Shown here: positions 31,011 through 40,291 of the stretch, one piece after another
Position numbering within the stretch: position 1 is the first letter of the stretch
How the letters are laid out: each line of letters starts with the position of its first letter
Origin: a virus
IMG/VR virus record: IMGVR_UViG_3300036820_000015
Coordinates: 1-64,000 of that record
Strand: one strand, 5' to 3'
Length of the DNA stretch: 64,000 nucleotides
Notes under the pieces: model-generated
The model's input: the letters and a program-made list of their open reading frames with translations, nothing else
What the model was told of the DNA's origin: nothing
The model's database searches: none
Translations under genes and position numbers: made by a program

Positions 31011-31439
31011 ATGTCTACCGCACAGGGCACCAAAGCCAGGTTCCACGTCGGTGGTCTCTACATCGGCAACGCTGTCTCCGCCGGTGCTTCCGAGACGGCC
31101 GTCGGCTCACCGCGCGACTTCCTCGGCTTCCTCGATGTCATCACCACCGGTACTATCACGCCGGGAGCCATCGCTGCTGGGGCTACCTACACCACCACTG
31201 TCACCTACGCCGGGGCCGAGGTAGCCGGGTCAGCCATCAGTTCTGAGCTTGCTGCTCCCCCGGGCGACTTTGTGCAGGTGCTCTACGTGCCGCCCTCGGC
31301 CGAATACGGGATCATCATCCAGGCCTTCGTCTCGGCGGCCAACACCATTCGGCTCGTCTTCACCAACGCTTCCGGCTCCTCGATCACCCCGACGGCCCGC
31401 GCCTACAACCTCCTGTTCCTCGCCATCAACCACGACTGA
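31011..31439 (+). CDS. beta-rich head protein
   Basis: A 142-residue protein, Ala/Gly/Thr/Ser-rich with alternating beta strands (TGTITPGAIAAGATYTTTVTYAG). It lies between the capsid and connector genes. Likely a capsid decoration or head-surface protein. Confidence 0.7.
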   Translation: MSTAQGTKARFHVGGLYIGNAVSAGASETAVGSPRDFLGFLDVITTGTITPGAIAAGATYTTTVTYAGAEVAGSAISSELAAPPGDFVQVLYVPPSAEYGIIIQAFVSAANTIRLVFTNASGSSITPTARAYNLLFLAINHD

Positions 31440-31443
31440 TCCC

Positions 31444-31905
31444 ATGGCGGCAGCAGTAACTCTCCTGTCGGGAGCCCAGACAGCCAGCGGGACCCTCCGA
31501 CTCGGAGAGGCAGGCTTCCTCGGCTCAGCCGCTCCCGGCACCACCAAGACTCCCGAGATCCATCTCAACTCAGGTGCCGTCTTCCAGTTGGCGGTCACGG
31601 CCGCCACCGCTCTCACCTCGCTCGACGTCAAGCTGCAGCACTCGGTCGACGGCGGAACCACCTGGGACGACTTCGTGCGTTTCGCTCAGGTCACCTCGGC
31701 CCCACTGGCTGCTCCCCTGATCGCTCAGTGGCTCCGCGAAGGCTTCGCTCCGGCGGCTGGGGTCCATGCCTCCTCCACCTCGACCCTGGCCTCCAATGCA
31801 GTGCTCCAGGGTCCGCTGGGCGACGACTGGCAGATCGTCTGGACCCTGGTCGGCACCTCTGTCACCTTCTCCGTTCTAGGGCGGTACTTCAAGCGAGTGA
31901 GGTAA
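31444..31905 (+). CDS. beta-rich head protein
   Basis: A 153-residue protein with SLDVKLQHSVDGGTTWDDFV, a beta-sandwich pattern seen in decoration and minor head proteins. It forms a pair with the preceding gene and lies 7 nt before the connector gene. Confidence 0.7.
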   Translation: MAAAVTLLSGAQTASGTLRLGEAGFLGSAAPGTTKTPEIHLNSGAVFQLAVTAATALTSLDVKLQHSVDGGTTWDDFVRFAQVTSAPLAAPLIAQWLREGFAPAAGVHASSTSTLASNAVLQGPLGDDWQIVWTLVGTSVTFSVLGRYFKRVR

Positions 31906-31912
31906 GGCAGCC

Positions 31913-32422
31913 ATGAGTTACACCTACACCGGCCGCCCCTTCGCAGTCCCCTACGGCACTCCCGGTGTCGTTCCCACCGTTCAGCAGAACCGTGACTCCG
32001 TCCGCTTCCTCCTGATGGACACCGATCCCAACGACTGGCAGCTGCAGGACGGGGAGATCGACGGCCTCCTCTCTCAGAACACCGGCGCCTATCCGTCGGT
32101 CTACCAGGCGGCCATCGAGGGCTGCATCATGCTGCAGGCCCGTTACACGCGCCGCGCCAACATGTCGGTCGGTGACCTCTCCATCTCGGCCAACACCATC
32201 GCCAAGCAATACGTCGATCTGCGGAAGTCCATCGAGCAGCAGTCCCAGCGTCACGACCCGCCCATGCCCTACGCTGGGGGCACCTCGCGCGGAGACATGG
32301 ACAGTGTCCGCGAGGATGACGACCGGCCGGACAACTGGGCACAGCTGGGCCAGGACGATGATCCGGCTAACGCTCCCGACTTCGGTAACTCCCAAGGGTT
32401 TTCTCAGGTTGTGCCAGGGTAG
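31913..32422 (+). CDS. head-tail adaptor (gp6-like), inferred
   Basis: A 169-residue protein starting with RFLLMDTDPNDWQLQDGEIDGLLS and with helical repeats (AIEGCIMLQARYTRRAN, IAKQYVDLRKSIEQ). This is the usual pattern of head-tail connectors that bind beneath the portal. The C-terminus is acidic and disordered. Position in the connector cluster supports it. Confidence 0.8.
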   Translation: MSYTYTGRPFAVPYGTPGVVPTVQQNRDSVRFLLMDTDPNDWQLQDGEIDGLLSQNTGAYPSVYQAAIEGCIMLQARYTRRANMSVGDLSISANTIAKQYVDLRKSIEQQSQRHDPPMPYAGGTSRGDMDSVREDDDRPDNWAQLGQDDDPANAPDFGNSQGFSQVVPG

Positions 32423-32425
32423 CCG

Positions 32426-32776
32426 ATGCCCTTCGACCCCTCTTTCCTCATGCTCATGTCCCAGACCGCCTCCCAGATGTCGGAGGAGGCCGACGACGGC
32501 TTCGGTAACCGCACCTACTCCTCCTCCATCTCCTTCCCGTGCCACATCACCTACAAGCGCAAGGTGATCCGCGGTGACACCGAGGAGAATGCCGTCTCCA
32601 CCGCTCAGATCCAGCTGCCGCCCGCTGGCTACATCGCCAACGCTGTCACCGTCCCGCAGCTGGCGGTCGATGACATCATCACTCTGCCCGACGGCATCTT
32701 CCGCCGCGTCCTCGACATCACCACCTATACCGATAACACCGTCGGTACCCACCACCAAAGCTGTGCCCTCACCTGA
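32426..32776 (+). CDS. head-tail stopper, inferred
   Basis: A 116-residue, mainly beta-strand protein (FGNRTYSSSISFPCHITYKRK...VDDIITLPDGIFRRVLDI), matching stopper proteins that close the connector after DNA packaging. It is in the standard position after the adaptor. Confidence 0.75.
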   Translation: MPFDPSFLMLMSQTASQMSEEADDGFGNRTYSSSISFPCHITYKRKVIRGDTEENAVSTAQIQLPPAGYIANAVTVPQLAVDDIITLPDGIFRRVLDITTYTDNTVGTHHQSCALT

Positions 32777-32795
32777 TGGGACCGAGGGCGGTCTG

Positions 32796-33446
32796 ATGGC
32801 CGAAACAATCGAGTGGCAAGGCCTCGACACTCTGCAGGCCCTCATCCGCGACCTTCCTCAGCGCGCTCAGCAATGGACGGTCGACGAACTCGGGCAGGTG
32901 GCCTTCGAGGTCTTCAACGAGTCCCAGCGCGAAGTCCCCGTCCGCTATGGCGTGCTCCGCGCTTCAGGTGACCTGGAGGAAGACGCCGACGGCAAGGGCT
33001 GGTCCATCGGCTATGGCGGTGCCGCTGCTCCCTATGCACTAGCCGTCCATGAAGACCTCTCGGTCCCCCACGCCCCACCGACCAAAGCCAAGTATCTGGA
33101 AGATCCGGCCAACGCCGCTCTCTCCGGCTTTGAGGGTCGCCTCCAGGGCACAGTAGAGGCAGCCATTGTCGGCCAACTGCCCGGCTCCCCGGGGGCGGCC
33201 CACGGCGAGAGAATCCGACGCGCTGTCCGTCAGGCGCGCTCCTCCTCCTCTGCCGTCCGTCACGCCCACGGTATGTCCGATGCCGAGATCCAGTCCGCTC
33301 TCCGGCAGATCCAGCACATGACCGGTGAAGACCTGCACCGCGCCCGTTCGGCCACCCACGCTCGCACCATCTCTTCCGCCATCGCGCGCGCCCGCAAGAC
33401 TCCTGACCAGTTCTACCGGGCCCCGACGCGCCGGAGGCCCATGTGA
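32796..33446 (+). CDS. HK97 gp10-like neck or tail-completion protein
   Basis: A 216-residue protein. The first 120 residues (GLDTLQALIRDLP...FEVFNESQREVPVRYGVLRASG...YALAVHEDL) match gp10-type proteins, including the VPVxxGxLRxS motif. The C-terminal 95 residues are a basic helical extension not usual in the family (RRAVRQARSSSSAVRHA). The stop overlaps the next GTG. Confidence 0.8.
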   Translation: MAETIEWQGLDTLQALIRDLPQRAQQWTVDELGQVAFEVFNESQREVPVRYGVLRASGDLEEDADGKGWSIGYGGAAAPYALAVHEDLSVPHAPPTKAKYLEDPANAALSGFEGRLQGTVEAAIVGQLPGSPGAAHGERIRRAVRQARSSSSAVRHAHGMSDAEIQSALRQIQHMTGEDLHRARSATHARTISSAIARARKTPDQFYRAPTRRRPM

Positions 33447-33850
33447 GCATCCTCCAAGACCTCTGCATCTACTTCCTCCCGACCTACAACTCCGGCTCCC
33501 TCGACCTCGCCCTCGGCACCAACCTCTTCGCTGGCACCCTCCCCGACGAACCGGACGATTGTGTGGCCCTGCTCGAATACCCCGGGGGTCCCGTCGATCA
33601 CGTCTTCGGCCAAGGCACGCCCGAGCAACACAAACCGCGCGTCCAAGTCGTTGTCCGCAATACCGACTACCTCACCGGCCGCGACCAGATCGATGCCGTA
33701 ACCACCGCCCTGGAGTCCATCGTCAACCAGACCATCAACTCCGTCCTCTACCTCCGTGTCGAACAACAGCAGGACCCCTTCGCCCTTCACCGCGACCCGG
33801 CCCGGCGTTTCTTCTTCGCCTGCAACTTCGAGTGCAACCGCGTCCAGTGA
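33443..33850 (+). CDS. tail terminator protein, inferred
   Basis: A 135-residue alpha/beta protein from GTG 33443 with YPGGPVDHVFG, RVQVVVRNTDYLTGRDQIDAV and RRFFFACNFECNR. These are typical of minor capsid/tail terminator proteins that cap the tail tube. It completes the connector cluster. Confidence 0.78.
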   Translation: MSILQDLCIYFLPTYNSGSLDLALGTNLFAGTLPDEPDDCVALLEYPGGPVDHVFGQGTPEQHKPRVQVVVRNTDYLTGRDQIDAVTTALESIVNQTINSVLYLRVEQQQDPFALHRDPARRFFFACNFECNRVQ

Positions 33851-33876
33851 ACCAGTGAGAGAGAACGGGGGGGACC

Positions 33877-34119
33877 ATGGACCATGTACGGATCGTGGTG
33901 ACGCTAGGGGACCTGTCGGCCAAGGTCTGGAGCGCTCACCCCATGGCTGACGACGCCACGCCGATCTGCTCCGCCTTCTCGCGCGAGGGCCTGGCCACTC
34001 AACTCCGCGACCTCTACCCGGCCGGGTACACGGCTCACTACCACCCCTCCACTCCGCCCCGGACTCCTCCCCCGCGTCCCCCCCAACGCGACCCGGGCCA
34101 CCCGACTCGGACCTGGTGA
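33877..34119 (+). CDS. hypothetical protein with Pro-rich tail
   Basis: An 80-residue protein: a small alpha/beta part (MDHVRIVVTLGDLSAKVWSAHP) and a PPRTPPPRPPQ tail. A purine-rich GGGGGG stretch precedes the ATG. It is coupled to the next gene. Role unknown. Confidence 0.6.
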   Translation: MDHVRIVVTLGDLSAKVWSAHPMADDATPICSAFSREGLATQLRDLYPAGYTAHYHPSTPPRTPPPRPPQRDPGHPTRTW

Positions 34120-34430
34120 TGATCGACTCCCTGCTCGTCTCCATCAGCGAGTCCCTCGAAGCCGCCCAGAGCGCTCTCGAAGCCGATCAACCGGACATCG
34201 CCCTCCCGGCCGTCCGTTCCGCCCGTGCGGCCCTCAGGGCGGCTGTCACCGGCATCCTGGGGCCGGAATCGCTCGACCCGGACGACCAGCTGGACGGGGA
34301 ACCCCGGGGGGCCACGCTCGATCCTGAGACCTGTGGGCACCCGGAGACCTTCGACCCTCCGGCCGACCGGCTCTGTCGGACCTGTGGCAGCACCAAACTC
34401 CCTGACGGGACATGGCAGGTACTGGGATGA
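34119..34430 (+). CDS. small helical protein with zinc knuckle
   Basis: A 103-residue protein with a helical, Ala-rich N-terminal half (SLEAAQSALEADQPDIALPA) and CGHPE...CRTCG near the end, a C-x-H/C-x2-C zinc site. ATG 34119 overlaps the previous stop; GTG 34116 is possible. Confidence 0.65.
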   Translation: MIDSLLVSISESLEAAQSALEADQPDIALPAVRSARAALRAAVTGILGPESLDPDDQLDGEPRGATLDPETCGHPETFDPPADRLCRTCGSTKLPDGTWQVLG

Positions 34431-34732
34431 CATCAGCAGCCTCCTCCACTCCAGCAGCTGCTGCAATCGCCGCCGGGTTCGTCTCCGATCGGGCCACCCC
34501 CATCGACCCCACCTTCCACCCGGTCACCGAGGGCCACCCCGTCGAGACCCATCACCAGCTGGCCAAGAAGACGGTCACCGATGCCGATATCCGCTGCACG
34601 GGCCAGGTGGCCATCCAGCGGACCCAGACGACCAAGGTGTGCGGGAAGCTGCTGGCTATCAAAGCGGGACGGCCGTGGGCCATCCAATGCCCGCGTTGCC
34701 ATACCGTCAACACCTCGCCGCCGATCCCCTGA
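34427..34732 (+). CDS. Com-like zinc-finger protein
   Basis: A 101-residue protein. The last third reads IRCTGQV...KVCGKLLAIKAGRPWAIQCPRC, closely resembling the Com-type zinc ribbon that in phage Mu binds mRNA to activate translation of mom. Here it may bind RNA or DNA. ATGA overlap with the preceding gene. Confidence 0.65.
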   Translation: MTSAASSTPAAAAIAAGFVSDRATPIDPTFHPVTEGHPVETHHQLAKKTVTDADIRCTGQVAIQRTQTTKVCGKLLAIKAGRPWAIQCPRCHTVNTSPPIP

Positions 34733-34749
34733 CTCCGCGCTCCGCGCGT

Positions 34750-34781
34750 AGGACCCCCACTCCGCGCGCGCGCGGTAGGAC
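34750..34781 (+). promoter_or_regulatory. recurrent late motif with -10 box
   Basis: AGGACCCCCACTCCGCGCGC extends into a CG alternation and is followed by TAGGAC. The next gene's ATG is at 34794. A shorter CTCCGCGCG copy lies just before it at about 34735-34748. Confidence 0.55.
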
Positions 34782-34793
34782 GATGGGGACACC

Positions 34794-35261
34794 ATGGCCG
34801 CCAAGTTCGTCGTCACCACTGCTCCTGCCGCACTGACGACAGCGGCTACCAAATCCCTTTGGCTCCTCGATCCGGTCACCAACAAGATCACCATCTTCGA
34901 GATGGATGTCTCGATGGACGCAGTCACCCCCCTCCAGGCCGTGCGTTTCGATCTCTACCGAGCCACCTCCCTCGGTACGCCAGCGGGTACGTCAACCACT
35001 CCTGCGCTCATCGATCCCGGTGACGACCAAGCTTCCACCACCACCACCCTCACCAACCTGACCACCGAGCCGACGACAGCTACTGTCCTGTGTTCCTGGT
35101 ACGTCCAGCCCTGTGGGGGCCTTCTGCCTCTCCAGCTACCACTCGGACGCGAGGTGACCGTTCCGGCTGGAGCGACAACGACGGGGCGTATTGGCTTGCG
35201 GTATACGACGGTTACAGGGGTAACGCCCAACTGTGTAGCCAATGTCTGGTTCGATGAGTGA
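34794..35261 (+). CDS. beta-rich virion protein
   Basis: A 155-residue Thr-rich beta protein (AKFVVTTAPAALTTAATKSL...). It opens a block of four consecutive fibre or surface proteins (34794-39870) of similar composition. Specific role unknown. Confidence 0.7.
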   Translation: MAAKFVVTTAPAALTTAATKSLWLLDPVTNKITIFEMDVSMDAVTPLQAVRFDLYRATSLGTPAGTSTTPALIDPGDDQASTTTTLTNLTTEPTTATVLCSWYVQPCGGLLPLQLPLGREVTVPAGATTTGRIGLRYTTVTGVTPNCVANVWFDE

Positions 35262-35275
35262 GTGGTCAGTGAACC

Positions 35276-36112
35276 ATGGCGATCGCTCTAGCCGGTAGCG
35301 CTGAAGGGACGGCCACCGGGTCCGGGCTGACCCTGATCCCCGCCTCCCCGTTGTCGATCATTGGACAGAACCCCGGCCCAGGTCAGCTGATGGTTGTCGG
35401 AGCGAGGACAGCGGGTAACTCTCCGGCTCCGACAGCGGTCTGCTACAGCGCTTCCTACTCTTCCACTAGTCCGGACTTCACCTACATCGGGCAAGAGAAC
35501 AACACGGGAACGACGTATATCAGCCTCTTCTGGAAAGTGGCTACGGGCTCAGAAAGCTCCGTCCAGGTTTCCTACAACAACAGCGGGCAAGGGACGGGGC
35601 AGAACGCATCGGTCATCGGATTCCTCGGATTCAATGGCTTCGTAGGGTCACCGACGCTGGACTCCTTCGCCGTAGCGAATGTGTCTGGCAGTACGGCCGT
35701 CGAGACGGGTGCCCTGCCGGTCGCTGTCAATCCTGAACTCTGGGTCGGTTTCGCTGCCCTAAGCAACACCTATTCAGGGTCTCCCACCTTCAAGGTATCT
35801 GGCGTCCTGTCGGGGACTATCGTCACAGCGGCAGGAACGACCCAGATGCTGGCTGGGTATTACCTCAACTCGACCACGCCTGCCGGTGGAACCACCATTT
35901 CTAACTTCACCTGGGGGACATCCCGCAACACCGGAATGGTGGTGGCGACCTTCTACGACCCCGCCAGCATCGTGATGCCGTCCCCTCCCATCCGTCCCCC
36001 CACCGCCGTCATGCGTGCCTCCAACTGGCTCATCGATAAGCAACCCTGGAAGCGCTCGCGCGATGGACTCATCCTTCCTGGCTTCGCTGACAAACAACTG
36101 GTGCTCGCATGA
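35276..36112 (+). CDS. virion surface or fibre protein
   Basis: A 278-residue Gly/Ser/Thr-rich beta protein (jelly-roll-like strands, no helices) with a basic Pro-rich C-terminal region (PSPPIRPPTAVMRASNW). ATGA overlap with the next gene. The composition is typical of fibre or host-binding subunits. Confidence 0.7.
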   Translation: MAIALAGSAEGTATGSGLTLIPASPLSIIGQNPGPGQLMVVGARTAGNSPAPTAVCYSASYSSTSPDFTYIGQENNTGTTYISLFWKVATGSESSVQVSYNNSGQGTGQNASVIGFLGFNGFVGSPTLDSFAVANVSGSTAVETGALPVAVNPELWVGFAALSNTYSGSPTFKVSGVLSGTIVTAAGTTQMLAGYYLNSTTPAGGTTISNFTWGTSRNTGMVVATFYDPASIVMPSPPIRPPTAVMRASNWLIDKQPWKRSRDGLILPGFADKQLVLA

Positions 36113-36750
36113 GTGTCCCCATCCTCGGGCAGTCCTTCCTCCACGCAGCGCAGGCGGACGTCTCCCAATGGGCCACTGTCGGCCAGTTCAAGGCTGCCCT
36201 CTTCACTGGCCCTACTCCCCCAGACCCGACCGCCCTGGCTTTCACCTCTCTCACCGGGGAACTCCCAACCGACTATGGCTACACCCGTGGTGGACAAGAC
36301 GTCTCCTCCTTCTCTCCTTCCATTGTCGAGTACAGCGCTCTCGGCAGCTGGCCGCTCGGTTGGGCTTCCGGTGCCACCTATGGCCTCGGTGCCATTGTCA
36401 CCACCACTGTCTCCGGTGCTTCTCAGTGCCTCTTTCAGTGTTGCACTCCAGGCACTGCTTCCGGTTCCTCTCCCAGCCAAGCCAATGTCGGGCAACTCGA
36501 TACCTCTTCCGTCGGGGCCCAGTTCATCAACGTCGGTAGCTCGATCATTGTGCTGCAGTCCAGTCCCATCTACTGGCTAGCTTCGGTCAGTGACATCGCC
36601 AATGCCTGGTTCATGGTCCTCTACGACGTCATCAATAACATCAATCTCGTTTCCTTCGATATGGGTGCGGCTCAGAATGCTGGACCCGGCAACCGGATCA
36701 CCAATAACCCGGACTCGAACTACGGGTGGTACTGGGCTCTCCCGAGGTAG
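36109..36750 (+). CDS. virion surface or fibre protein
   Basis: A 213-residue protein starting MSVPILGQSFLHAAQADVSQW, with Gly/Ser-rich strands and four cysteines (SQCLFQCCTP). It is coupled with the preceding fibre gene and lies 6 nt before the large fibre gene. Confidence 0.7.
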   Translation: MSVPILGQSFLHAAQADVSQWATVGQFKAALFTGPTPPDPTALAFTSLTGELPTDYGYTRGGQDVSSFSPSIVEYSALGSWPLGWASGATYGLGAIVTTTVSGASQCLFQCCTPGTASGSSPSQANVGQLDTSSVGAQFINVGSSIIVLQSSPIYWLASVSDIANAWFMVLYDVINNINLVSFDMGAAQNAGPGNRITNNPDSNYGWYWALPR

Positions 36751-36756
36751 ACGACG

Positions 36757-39700
36757 ATGCCTGCCGGTACCGATCTCGTCGGGAAGTTCAACTCGGGTGA
36801 TGCCTTCACGCCTGGTTCCACCGGGGGCACCTTCACTGTCACGCCAGCCTTTGCGATAGACGACCTCCTCATCTTCACGATTGCCACCTTCGTCAATCCG
36901 ACTATCGCCGCCCCCTTCACCATTACTGATAACGGCAGCGCCAACTGGCAAGTCCTGACTCCGCCGGTCACCAACTCAGGCATCCGCACTCTTGTCCAGT
37001 GGTATAAGTTCGCTACCGCTGCTGATCTCGCTACCGGGAGCCTCACGACCGTCACTCTCACCTGGGGCGGCTCCGGCGGTGGTAACGGCTGGTGGATAAT
37101 GGACGACTTCACCAACTCGTCCAACGTCCCATTGATCGACTCCAACTGGGTGCCCAACTCGACCACGATGTGGACCTCGACCGCTCAGGTGAGTGCCACT
37201 GGTTCTATCCCGACCGTCCCCGGCAACCCGCACGGTAGTGGCCAATCCCCTGTGGGCACCGGGCTTTCCCAGCAGGCTTACGAACTCATCTACATCGTCT
37301 GGTTCAACCAGAAGGGAGCCAAGGGTAACCCGAACTTCGTCTCTAACTCCCCGAGCATCACCACGCCGACTCAGTTCAACACGATCAATGGAGGCAACCC
37401 CTCCAACCTCATTTCTGCTTACGCCACCTCAGACGGCACCGCTCCCTTCTCCACTCTCGACAACGTCTTCGCTCAGTGGACTCAACTTCCCTCTCAGCCA
37501 AGCCCGGCCATCATGGTGGTCAGCTCCTTCTACGACCCAGGCATCGCTGATCTCTCGGTAGCGCCACAGGGCTCTGTCACGATCACTCATGTGGCCGTGG
37601 CTTCAGACGTAGCCACACTGACCTCTGCTCTCTCTCTCCCCCCCCAGTTCGCTGTTGGGTCGACCATTGTCGTCGCTGGGCTCAGCCATACAGCGCTCAA
37701 TGGAACGTGGACAATCACTAGTCTCGGCCCCACCGGCAACACGCTGACCTTCAGCGTCACGACCGGCAATGTCTCAACGACGACAGACAGCGGTACCGCT
37801 ACTGGTCCTCCCTCCAACCAGGTGACCGGAGGTGCCATCTACGGCGCCGGGCAGATGACCTTCAGCATCGGTCTCGCCCCCGCCGGACGCCTTCTTCTCC
37901 CGGGCACCTTCATCGGCCCCCAAGGTGTGGGCGCCAATGGCTCGACCGCTTACGCCTACCGCCTCTATCGCTTCGCTGGTAACTATCCGGTCCAGGGCCA
38001 AGCTCTCCCCTCTGGTTCCCCGGACTCAATCGGTGCGGTCACCACCGGAGATTCCTTCGGTTCCGACGGCGCTTACATGCTCAACGTCCCCGTAGTTGAC
38101 GACTACCTGGTGGCCGTTGTCTACAGCGGCGGCAGCGGCACCACCATCGACTGGCGGCTGTTCTCAGCGGGTTCTGTGGCCGGGCAAGGCTCACCGCAGA
38201 TCACCCTCGACGGCATCACTGGCGACATGGGCGGCCCGGACGGCAAGAGCGTCGACCTCACGACCGCCAATGCTGGAGACACCTCGGATGGGAACGCTGC
38301 CTCCATCCACCACAAGCACAAGTTAGCTGACGCCTATTTGCTTCCTGGTGAGATCCATATCGGCATGGGAGACGGGGCGGCAGCGCGTCTGCAGCTTCCG
38401 TCCACCGATGGCTGGGTGCCCACCTCGTTGCCAACCGCTACACCTGGCACGCCACCTATCGTCTGGGCGGCACCCACCTGGCTCTTCAATATCCTCCCCA
38501 AAGCCGTCTCCGCCACAACGGTCACCGGTCCTGGTGAGATCCCATTCGATGGTAGCGGCGGAGGGTTTCCCTTCAACCTCCCGTTGGCGGCTACGGCACC
38601 ACCGGGGTACTACGCCTTCCATCGCGTCCCCACCGACCTCTCCGGTAACTTCGTCGGCCTGATCCCATACCCAGGTTCGGGCGACACTATCGATGGTGCC
38701 CTGCAGTGGGGATCAGTCAACGCCGGAGATGAACTCGTTATCGCTCCATTTGCCACCGGCCCGTCCACTGGCTATTGGATGGTCGTCCGGCAGCCAGAGA
38801 CGCTCGGTTACCTCTACGCTGACATCAAGTACATGGGCCCCTATGGCTACCCGACTAACAGCGGCTTCATTCTCATGCTGGGTTCTCCAGGGCCTTATGG
38901 AGCGTCGAGTGGAGGGCCGACCGGTGGTGAGCCTTACTTCGTAGCCTCGGTTGGTTCTGGTTCAACTTGGCAGGCCATCATCGAGGTAGGCGATGGCTCT
39001 AACACTCCCTATTACCAGTTCACCGGACGCGATGTCACTCAAGTCATAAAGCCCTGCGCCGCCAACGGCTCGGGTGGTGGCACGATGACGGGGACATCAG
39101 CTGTCATCCTTGCCGTCGGTGCTCTCGGTCATCCACACAACCCGACATCGGCCTGGAGCAACCTGTGGTCATCCCCCTATCCGACCGACTTGGGCCCCAA
39201 CCAAGCCTTAGTCGGCTACAACGGGAACACTGTTCTTGGCGGTACCGGACAAGTCGGATTCCCGGCCCGTGAGTCCTTCATTGATGACCAGTATCCTGCC
39301 TCCAGTGTGACCATCAACAGTGGTGGTCAGCCGGAGACTGGCACGCAGAAGGCTTACGGTGACGGCCGTTACGCCTACCACAACATGGTGACGCCACCCT
39401 CTGGCCTCTTCGATACCTACATGTCGGTCAGCTGGAAATACAACAACAGTGGCAATCCAAAGACCTACTTCGCTCTGGCCGCTGCCTTCCCTTACTATCT
39501 CGACAACACCCGCAGCGGACTCTTCACTCCCGAAGCCTTCAACATCCAAGACCTGGTAGCTATCGGTTCCTCCGAGACGGAAGCCATCCCGGCCCAATCG
39601 ATTGTCGCTTCCGACTACAACCGTTGGGAGACACACCGCATCGGCCAGACACTCGGGACGGCCCTCGATGGCAGTGCTGGCCCCGTGCTCATCCCGGCGG

Positions 39701-39870
39701 GCTATCCCATCCGGCTGTACTGGCGGGTCTTGCAGGCATGGCCGGTTGGCAGCGGCGGCCAGTTGGGTGACGGTACCGGCTGGCAGATCGAGGACGTCTA
39801 CTACCACATGGTGACCAAGCGACTCCCGGGCGGCCCGACCGTCTACCCGGTGCCCAACGGGCTCCACTGA
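36757..39870 (+). CDS. large tail fibre-like protein
   Basis: A 1,037-residue beta-structured protein. The N-terminal 250 residues resemble the preceding fibre proteins (FNSGDAFTPGSTGGTFTV). About 265-350 contains one copy of the VASDVATLT...FAVGSTIVVAGL...NGTWTITS domain that recurs in other tail proteins here. Later regions look lectin-like, with aromatic and Gly-rich loops. Probably a receptor-binding or head/tail fibre, encoded well upstream of the tape measure. Confidence 0.75.
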   Translation: MPAGTDLVGKFNSGDAFTPGSTGGTFTVTPAFAIDDLLIFTIATFVNPTIAAPFTITDNGSANWQVLTPPVTNSGIRTLVQWYKFATAADLATGSLTTVTLTWGGSGGGNGWWIMDDFTNSSNVPLIDSNWVPNSTTMWTSTAQVSATGSIPTVPGNPHGSGQSPVGTGLSQQAYELIYIVWFNQKGAKGNPNFVSNSPSITTPTQFNTINGGNPSNLISAYATSDGTAPFSTLDNVFAQWTQLPSQPSPAIMVVSSFYDPGIADLSVAPQGSVTITHVAVASDVATLTSALSLPPQFAVGSTIVVAGLSHTALNGTWTITSLGPTGNTLTFSVTTGNVSTTTDSGTATGPPSNQVTGGAIYGAGQMTFSIGLAPAGRLLLPGTFIGPQGVGANGSTAYAYRLYRFAGNYPVQGQALPSGSPDSIGAVTTGDSFGSDGAYMLNVPVVDDYLVAVVYSGGSGTTIDWRLFSAGSVAGQGSPQITLDGITGDMGGPDGKSVDLTTANAGDTSDGNAASIHHKHKLADAYLLPGEIHIGMGDGAAARLQLPSTDGWVPTSLPTATPGTPPIVWAAPTWLFNILPKAVSATTVTGPGEIPFDGSGGGFPFNLPLAATAPPGYYAFHRVPTDLSGNFVGLIPYPGSGDTIDGALQWGSVNAGDELVIAPFATGPSTGYWMVVRQPETLGYLYADIKYMGPYGYPTNSGFILMLGSPGPYGASSGGPTGGEPYFVASVGSGSTWQAIIEVGDGSNTPYYQFTGRDVTQVIKPCAANGSGGGTMTGTSAVILAVGALGHPHNPTSAWSNLWSSPYPTDLGPNQALVGYNGNTVLGGTGQVGFPARESFIDDQYPASSVTINSGGQPETGTQKAYGDGRYAYHNMVTPPSGLFDTYMSVSWKYNNSGNPKTYFALAAAFPYYLDNTRSGLFTPEAFNIQDLVAIGSSETEAIPAQSIVASDYNRWETHRIGQTLGTALDGSAGPVLIPAGYPIRLYWRVLQAWPVGSGGQLGDGTGWQIEDVYYHMVTKRLPGGPTVYPVPNGLH

Positions 39871-39873
39871 CCC

Positions 39874-39890
39874 AGGTCCCCCACTCCCCC
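39874..39890 (+). promoter_or_regulatory. recurrent late motif
   Basis: AGGTCCCCCACTCCCCC starts 3 nt after the fibre stop codon. It lacks the CG-alternating end. The downstream gene starts at 39987. Confidence 0.45.
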
Positions 39891-39986
39891 CTCTCCTCGG
39901 CCCACCATGGTGCCAACAAACCAAGCCCAGTAGCCATCGAGTGCTCGCGCGGCGTCAAGTGGCCCACCCAGTGCCCGAGGTGAACA

Positions 39987-40286
39987 GTGGAACATCGCGT
40001 AGCGGATCGAATCGTCAGCTTCCTCGACCTGTGGGGCAATCGCCGTACCGCCCAACCTAACCAGGTCATCTCGAATGTCCACCCCGAGGAGCTAGCCAAG
40101 CTCCAGGAGTCAGGCCAGGTCATCTCGACCCCTGACGAGGTGGACGAAGAGAATGCCCGAGAGGACGCTCGGATCGCAGCCAATGAAGCGACTGCCGGTA
40201 ACGCTCCTCCGCCTCCGCCCCCGGCCTCACTCGGTGGCAAGTCCGACAGCGATCCGTCCACTTCCTCCACCTCAGGAAAGGCCTAA
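39987..40286 (+). CDS. small acidic protein before the tail tube gene
   Basis: A 99-residue protein from GTG 39987. A compact N-terminal part (MEHRVADRIVSFLDLWGNRR...) is followed by an acidic, Pro- and Ser-rich disordered tail. GAGGTGA precedes the start. It directly precedes the major tail protein and may be a tail assembly or adaptor component. Confidence 0.65.
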   Translation: MEHRVADRIVSFLDLWGNRRTAQPNQVISNVHPEELAKLQESGQVISTPDEVDEENAREDARIAANEATAGNAPPPPPPASLGGKSDSDPSTSSTSGKA

Positions 40287-40291
40287 CCCCG

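Noticed and set aside
29690-31033. 447-codon minus-strand frame
   Set aside because: Antisense of the major capsid gene; His/Val/Gly-rich with no motif.
39907-39984. Possible tiny Cys peptide before the gene at 39987
   Set aside because: ECSRGVKWPTQC is suggestive, but reaching a start needs an assumed inserted base. Left out.
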